Shown here one piece after another: positions 60,127 through 64,000 of a stretch of 64,000 bases of DNA. The notes below the pieces were generated by a model, which ran no database searches, was not told where the DNA came from, and saw nothing but the letters and a program-made list of their open reading frames with translations. Source of the DNA: Anaerolineae bacterium (GTDB taxonomy: Bacteria > Chloroflexota > Anaerolineae > Aggregatilineales > Aggregatilineaceae); NCBI GenBank assembly GCA_018432315.1, contig JAHDLB010000013.1, positions 1 to 64,000 on the forward strand, in the 5' to 3' direction. How positions within the stretch are numbered: position 1 is the first letter of the stretch; every line of letters begins with the position of its first letter. A program made the position numbers and the translations under genes.

Positions 60127-60948
60127 GTGAACGACCGCCACCTGCTGGAACAGCACGCCATCACCCCGAAAAAGAGCCTGGGCCAGAACTTCCTGCACGA
60201 CCCCAACGCGCTGGAGAAGATCGTCGAGATCGCCGGGCTGGAGCCGGGCGCGACCGTGCTGGAGATCGGCCCCGGCACCGGCAACCTGACCCGCGTCCTG
60301 GCCGGGCGCGCTGCGCGCGTGATCGCCGTGGAGCTGGACACGCGCCTGATCCCGCTGCTGGAAGCGGCGACCGCCGATCTGCCGGGCGTCGAGATCGTTC
60401 ACGGCGACATCCTGGAAGTGGACATCGGCGCCCTCGTCGGGGGGACGCCGTACACCGTGGTCGCCAACCTGCCGTATTACATCACGAGCGCCATCCTGCG
60501 CCGCCTGCTCGAAACCGCGCCCCGCCCCCGGCGGCTGGTGCTGACCGTCCAGCGCGAGGTGGCCGAGCGGCTGGTCGCCGCGCCCGGCGACATGAGCCTG
60601 CTGGCGGTGAGCGTGCAGTTTTACGGCCAGCCGCAGATCGCCATGCGCCTGAACCCGGCGGCGTTCTGGCCGCGGCCCGACGTGGACTCGGCGGTGGTGC
60701 GCATCGACGTATTCGACGCGCCGCGCGTCGCCGTGCCGGACGAAAAGCTGTTTTTCCGCGTGGTGCGGGCCGGTTTTGGGCAAAAGCGCAAACAGCTTCG
60801 CAACTCGCTGAGCGCCGGGCTGGGGATACCCAAAGCCCAGGTGGGGGACCTGCTGGCGGGCGCGGGTATCGATCCGCAGCGCCGCGCCGAGACGTTGGGG
60901 CTGGAGGAGTGGGCCGCGCTGGCTTTCGCCGTGGCCCAGGCCGGTTAG
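60127..60948 (+). CDS. rsmA: 16S rRNA dimethyladenosine transferase
   Basis: A 273-residue methyltransferase (KsgA) that dimethylates A1518 and A1519 of 16S rRNA. PKKSLGQNFLHDPNAL is the N-terminal signature. EIGPGTGNLTRVL binds S-adenosylmethionine, and NLPYYITSAILRRLLE is the target-adenine motif. The C-terminal domain ends with DLLAGAGIDPQRRAETLGLEEW. The start is GTG at 60127, eight bases after the stop of the DUF348 gene, with ATCGCCGTGGGAGG upstream. Confidence 0.96.
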   Translation: MNDRHLLEQHAITPKKSLGQNFLHDPNALEKIVEIAGLEPGATVLEIGPGTGNLTRVLAGRAARVIAVELDTRLIPLLEAATADLPGVEIVHGDILEVDIGALVGGTPYTVVANLPYYITSAILRRLLETAPRPRRLVLTVQREVAERLVAAPGDMSLLAVSVQFYGQPQIAMRLNPAAFWPRPDVDSAVVRIDVFDAPRVAVPDEKLFFRVVRAGFGQKRKQLRNSLSAGLGIPKAQVGDLLAGAGIDPQRRAETLGLEEWAALAFAVAQAG

Positions 60949-61754
60949 TTGTTGCGCACCAGCCGGCCCTCGGCAAACGCGTCGAAGCCGACCGTGTTCG
61001 GCCCTTGTGGAATCACCTTCATCGTCAGCGCCAGCGATTCGCCCGGCTTGAGGCGCTGCCCCGCTTCCAGATAAACCTGGCGGAACCCGGTCACGTTGCC
61101 ATCGCGGTCGAGCAGCGTCATCGTCACCGAGACGTGCTCCACCGGGTAGCGGCTCTTGTTGACGACCGACAGCGCCACCTGGTACTGGTCCATGACGAAC
61201 GTGCCGGAGAGCTGGCGCAGCTCCAATTCGGCGTAGCGCACGCCGGCGTCCGTGGCGACCTGCCCCGACTTGACGAACCCATACGCCCCGGCGTAGCCTT
61301 CCGGAATGCGCTCGAACAGCACGCGATATGGCCCCACCAATCCCGCCGGCAGCACCACGCGCGACAGAAAGGTTTCGCCCTGGGCCAGCGGCGTGCCGTT
61401 GCGATCGAGAAGCTGCACGCCGACCGTCACGTGCTCGACCGGCACGCCCAGCGTGTTACGGACCTGTCCCAGGCAGATCAGGCTGCTGACCGGCGTCTCG
61501 TAGCACGTCGGGCCGATGACCGTCAGGTACAGGGCCGGCCCCAGGCCCGATCCCTCGGAGGTGAGCAGCGGCGTGGGCGTATAGACCGGCCACAGACTGG
61601 GCGTCAGCGACGGCGGGACCAGGGTATAACCGAGCAGGGGCAGGGTGGGCTGTCGCGTGGAGGGCGGGGTCCCGTTCGAGGACCACACCTGACCGCATCC
61701 AGCCACCAATACTCCCACCCAGAGCCACAACCATCGCCAACGTTGCCGGTGCAT
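60945..61754 (-). CDS. Lipoprotein of unknown function with paired FxLYD-like domains
   Basis: A 269-residue lipoprotein. The signal ends in lipobox LVAGC (residues 16-20) after a Trp/Arg-rich start. A Thr/Pro-rich linker is followed by two similar beta-sandwich halves: CLGQVRNTLGVPVEHVTVGVQLLDRNGTPLAQGE (shortened; residues 93-125) and LSVVNKSRYPVEHVSVTMTLLDRDGNVTGFRQVY (shortened; residues 193-230). Both carry the pattern P-V-E-H-V-x-V-x-L-L-D-R-[DN]-G, so the protein is an internal duplication similar to FxLYD domains. TATAAT on this strand (61811-61806) is its -10. It overlaps the convergent rsmA by four bases. Confidence 0.7.
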   Translation of the reverse strand: MHRQRWRWLWLWVGVLVAGCGQVWSSNGTPPSTRQPTLPLLGYTLVPPSLTPSLWPVYTPTPLLTSEGSGLGPALYLTVIGPTCYETPVSSLICLGQVRNTLGVPVEHVTVGVQLLDRNGTPLAQGETFLSRVVLPAGLVGPYRVLFERIPEGYAGAYGFVKSGQVATDAGVRYAELELRQLSGTFVMDQYQVALSVVNKSRYPVEHVSVTMTLLDRDGNVTGFRQVYLEAGQRLKPGESLALTMKVIPQGPNTVGFDAFAEGRLVRNN

Positions 61755-62273
61755 GGGACTCGAAAAAATCCCTCAATATCCAAAAAGGCAGGCGCAATAT
61801 CCCACATTATAGCGGATGTATCGACTCTGGACAGAGCCCAAATGGCCCATTTTCCGAAATTCGCGTGAGATCGGGGAGAGATTGCGGCGCGAGATCGTAT
61901 TCGAGGGGCGGATCGCCCGCATTTTGCCCGCTCGACCGGCGATCTGTCCTGCGGGGGCGCGCGCCTGTTTGGGCAAGTTGACCAAACCGGATCGCGGCGA
62001 TGAGGGGCGCCCCACGCGACGACATTTGACGCAACGGCCTTTTATGGTACAATGCCGCTTGACGGCGCCAACAGCCAGACTCGATGGCGCCGTACGCGAA
62101 AACTAGCCAGCAGTGAAATCTAGCGGTGCCTGAAGACTCTTCCGAACCACCCTCATCTATCTTCCGTGACACAATCCTGCCGTGTGACTCTCAGGAGCGT
62201 TGTGCATCCTGGCGGGGTCAGTTCGTCACGCCATGCCATCACACCCAACCATCAGCTTCAAAGGTAAACAACC
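61755..62273. other. 519-base intergenic region with divergent promoters and a structured leader
   Basis: The left side has the lipoprotein -10 box. The middle (61830-62020) shows no signal. TTGACG (62026-62031), 16 bases, TACAAT (62048-62053) is a plus-strand promoter. Immediately downstream ACGGCGCCA (62062-62070) and TGGCGCCGT (62085-62093) make a 9-bp stem at the 5' end of the transcript. The remaining 180 bases to the CorC GTG have no conserved riboswitch motif that I recognise. A 96-codon plus-strand ORF (61816) is not supported by codon pattern or a ribosome-binding site. Confidence 0.6.
62026..62053 (+). promoter_or_regulatory. Promoter of the CorC-family gene
   Basis: TTGACG (62026-62031), 16-base spacer, TACAAT (62048-62053). 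Start near 62060; leader about 215 bases. Confidence 0.65.
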
Positions 62274-63617
62274 GTGAATAATAGCCTCACCGGATTGCTG
62301 GTGTTGGGCGGGTTCATCCTGCTCAACGCGGCGCTCAAAATGGCCTACGTGGCGCTCGTCAACACCCACAAGGCCCGCCTGCGCGAGATGGCCGAAGAGG
62401 GCAACCAGCGAGCGGAAAGGGCGCTGGCGCTGGCCGGGGATGCCACGCGCCTGTTGGCCTCGCAGCAGTTAGTCGACCTGCTGCTGCGTTTCGCGATCGC
62501 GCTGGTGGCGTCGGTCGCGCTGGCGCCGCCGCTGCGCGATCTGCTCGTCGATCAGCAGGTGAGCACCGGCCTGGCCGATGTCCTGGCGTATGGCGGCGTG
62601 CTGCTGGTCATCGCGATCATCACGCTGATCTTCGGCGAGATGCTGCCGGCCAACATCGCGCTCGGCCACGCCGACCAGATCGCGATGTGGTCCGTCTCGG
62701 CGATCAACCTGCTGTCGCGCCTGCTGGCGCCCGCCCTGCGGCTGATGCAGTGGATCAGCGGGCAGTTCGCCGCGCCGTTCGTCGGGCGGGGCAGTTCGTC
62801 GCTGGTGACGGAAGAAGAAATCAAGATGATGGTCGATGCCGGGTCCGAGGGCGGCGCCATCGAGGACGAAGAAAAAGAGATGATCTATTCGATCTTCCAG
62901 TTCGGCGACACGCTGGCCCGCGAGGTGATGGTCCCGCGGATCGACATGGTGGCGCTGGAGATCGACACGCCGCTCGAAGAGGCGCTCAAGGTGATCGTCG
63001 AGGCGGGGCATTCGCGCATCCCGGTCTACGAAGAATCGATCGACCACCTGCGCGGATTGTTGTATGCCAAAGACCTGCTCATGACGTGGCGCGACGGCGA
63101 CACTCAGCGCCCGATTCGCGACCTGCTGCGCCCGGCCTACTTCGTGCCGGAGTCGAAGAAGGCGGTCGACCTGCTCGCCGAGCTTCAGCAGCGCAAAATC
63201 CACCTGGCGATCGTGGTCGACGAATACGGCGGTACGGCGGGCCTGGTGACGCTCGAAGACCTGATCGAAGAGATCGTCGGCGAGATCCGCGACGAATACG
63301 ACTTCAACGAAGAGGAAGTCTACCAGCAGGTTGACGAGAACGAGTACATCTTCGACGCCGGGATCGACCTGGACGACCTCAACCGCCTGCTGGACATCCA
63401 CCTGCCGACCGACGAAAGTGACACGCTGGGCGGGTTCGTGTTCAGCAAGCTGGGCAAGGTGCCGGACGAAGGCGAGCAGATCGAGACGGAGCACGTTCAC
63501 ATCGAAGTGCTGAATGTGGACGATCGCCGCATCCGCAAAATCCGCGTGGTGAAGGTCCCGCCCGCCGCCGAGCCGCTCGAAGATTCGCGCGAGGAGCCCG
63601 CCGCCGCCCCCGATTGA
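62274..63617 (+). CDS. CNNM/CorC-family transporter (DUF21, CBS pair, CorC_HlyC)
   Basis: A 447-residue membrane protein linked to Mg2+ or Co2+ transport. Residues 1-185 are the DUF21 transmembrane domain with four helices ([22 protein letters not shown] shortened; [20 protein letters not shown] shortened). Two CBS motifs follow at 205-330 ([46 protein letters not shown] shortened; then [31 protein letters not shown] shortened). A C-terminal CorC_HlyC domain ends near residue 425. GTG start with AAAGG before it. Codon use is ordinary. Confidence 0.92.
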   Translation: MNNSLTGLLVLGGFILLNAALKMAYVALVNTHKARLREMAEEGNQRAERALALAGDATRLLASQQLVDLLLRFAIALVASVALAPPLRDLLVDQQVSTGLADVLAYGGVLLVIAIITLIFGEMLPANIALGHADQIAMWSVSAINLLSRLLAPALRLMQWISGQFAAPFVGRGSSSLVTEEEIKMMVDAGSEGGAIEDEEKEMIYSIFQFGDTLAREVMVPRIDMVALEIDTPLEEALKVIVEAGHSRIPVYEESIDHLRGLLYAKDLLMTWRDGDTQRPIRDLLRPAYFVPESKKAVDLLAELQQRKIHLAIVVDEYGGTAGLVTLEDLIEEIVGEIRDEYDFNEEEVYQQVDENEYIFDAGIDLDDLNRLLDIHLPTDESDTLGGFVFSKLGKVPDEGEQIETEHVHIEVLNVDDRRIRKIRVVKVPPAAEPLEDSREEPAAAPD

Positions 63618-63741
63618 AGAGCCGCGCGCGGGCCGCGCTGGCGAGCGCTGTGGCCCGGACGCGCCCCGGCCAACTCTTCCGAAACCGGGATCGCGGGCGA
63701 CGGTTCGCGGTGATCCCGGCATACACCAGTGAGGTCCGACC

Positions 63742-64000
63742 ATGCCTGACCCCACATCCATCCCGCTCGCGCAGTACCGCGAATATCCCGTGGACGAGAT
63801 GCAGCGGCGTGCAGCCGCGTTCTACGCCGAGATGAACCGGCGGCGCACCGTCCGCGATTTTGCCGACCGGCCCGTGCCGCGCGACGTGATCGAGAACTGC
63901 CTGCGTGCGGCCAATACGGCCCCCAGCGGCGCCAACAAGCAGCCGTGGCATTTCGTGGTGGTCAGCGATCCGGCGGTCAAGCGCCAGATCCGCGAGGCCG
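63742..64000 (+). CDS. Nitroreductase-family protein, N-terminal part
   Basis: The frame runs to the window edge (86 codons seen). [41 protein letters not shown] (shortened) holds the FMN-binding RRxVRxF and the [10 protein letters not shown] signature of nitroreductase and iodotyrosine-deiodinase-like enzymes. These reduce nitro groups, quinones or dehalogenate tyrosines with NAD(P)H. GAGGTCC lies 10 bases before the ATG. The gene is truncated by the end of the sequence, not by mutation. Confidence 0.88.
   Translation, partial: MPDPTSIPLAQYREYPVDEMQRRAAAFYAEMNRRRTVRDFADRPVPRDVIENCLRAANTAPSGANKQPWHFVVVSDPAVKRQIREA

Noticed and set aside
61816-62106. A 96-codon plus-strand ORF in the gap before the CorC gene
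   Set aside because: It has no ribosome-binding site, overlaps both promoters and the leader hairpin, and its composition does not resemble a protein.
62060-62273. M-box (ykoK) magnesium riboswitch
   Set aside because: I looked for the conserved M-box segments and found none; only one simple stem is evident.

Overview
This 64 kb window is GC-rich, densely packed chromosomal DNA from a bacterium, most likely an aerobic, heterotrophic member of the Chloroflexota (Anaerolineae-like). That placement is inference. It rests on the combination of a SpoVS-family protein, a fused alpha-beta glycyl-tRNA synthetase, a Ycf45/SpoIIIAA-like R3H ATPase, a LexA box of the CGAAC-N4-GTTCG type, a caa3 oxidase with a YSHPAVY motif, and Thr/Pro-rich membrane-anchored proteins. 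No rRNA, tRNA, CRISPR array or prophage was seen. The only mobile element is the tail of an ISAs1-family insertion sequence at the left edge.

Left third (1-18.8 kb), accessory and metabolic: IS end; spoVS; a Crp/Fnr regulator; a DUF2723 membrane glycosyltransferase; a TetR regulator with two perfect operators plus a DUF4386 membrane protein, flanked by a duplicated gene end; a MntA-HepT toxin-antitoxin pair; an aminotransferase; a SIMPL-domain protein; a YwiC-like membrane protein; a polyhydroxyalkanoate synthase operon (PhaC with two small coiled-coil partners); a BTAD regulator; ornithine aminotransferase; a methyltransferase-like protein; then a run of a lipoprotein PpiC foldase, three membrane-anchored Thr/Pro-stalk proteins (two are clear paralogues) and a KaiC-like ATPase.

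Middle (17.8-37 kb): a BNR beta-propeller protein; a four-gene caa3-type cytochrome c oxidase operon (ctaC-ctaD-ctaE-subunit IV); two MFS transporters; a branched-chain 2-oxoacid dehydrogenase operon (E1a, E1b, E2, no E3); a double GNAT protein; an ABC-F ATPase gene preceded by a leader with a strong promoter, an 8-codon ORF, a 33-codon ORF and an embedded intrinsic terminator; an NTF2-like protein; and the fused glyQS.

Right part (37-64 kb), mostly housekeeping: cdd-recO; nitrilase-gatA; osmC; frr-uppS-cdsA; rho; an M20 peptidase with an exopolysaccharide sugar transferase and a glycosyltransferase; a UPF0173 hydrolase; lexA with an operator between its -35 and -10 boxes; bcp; a rhomboid protease; an FmdB zinc ribbon; tmk; the R3H ATPase; a VOC protein; the SRP RNA (ffs); a DUF348/G5 protein next to rsmA; a lipoprotein; a CorC-type transporter; and the start of a nitroreductase.

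The most notable non-routine items are the attenuator-like leader of the ABC-F gene, the paired TetR operators and flanking duplication, the stalk-protein cluster with its own foldase, the PHA synthase with small split partner subunits, and the lexA operator together with an Ala-Ser LexA cleavage site.
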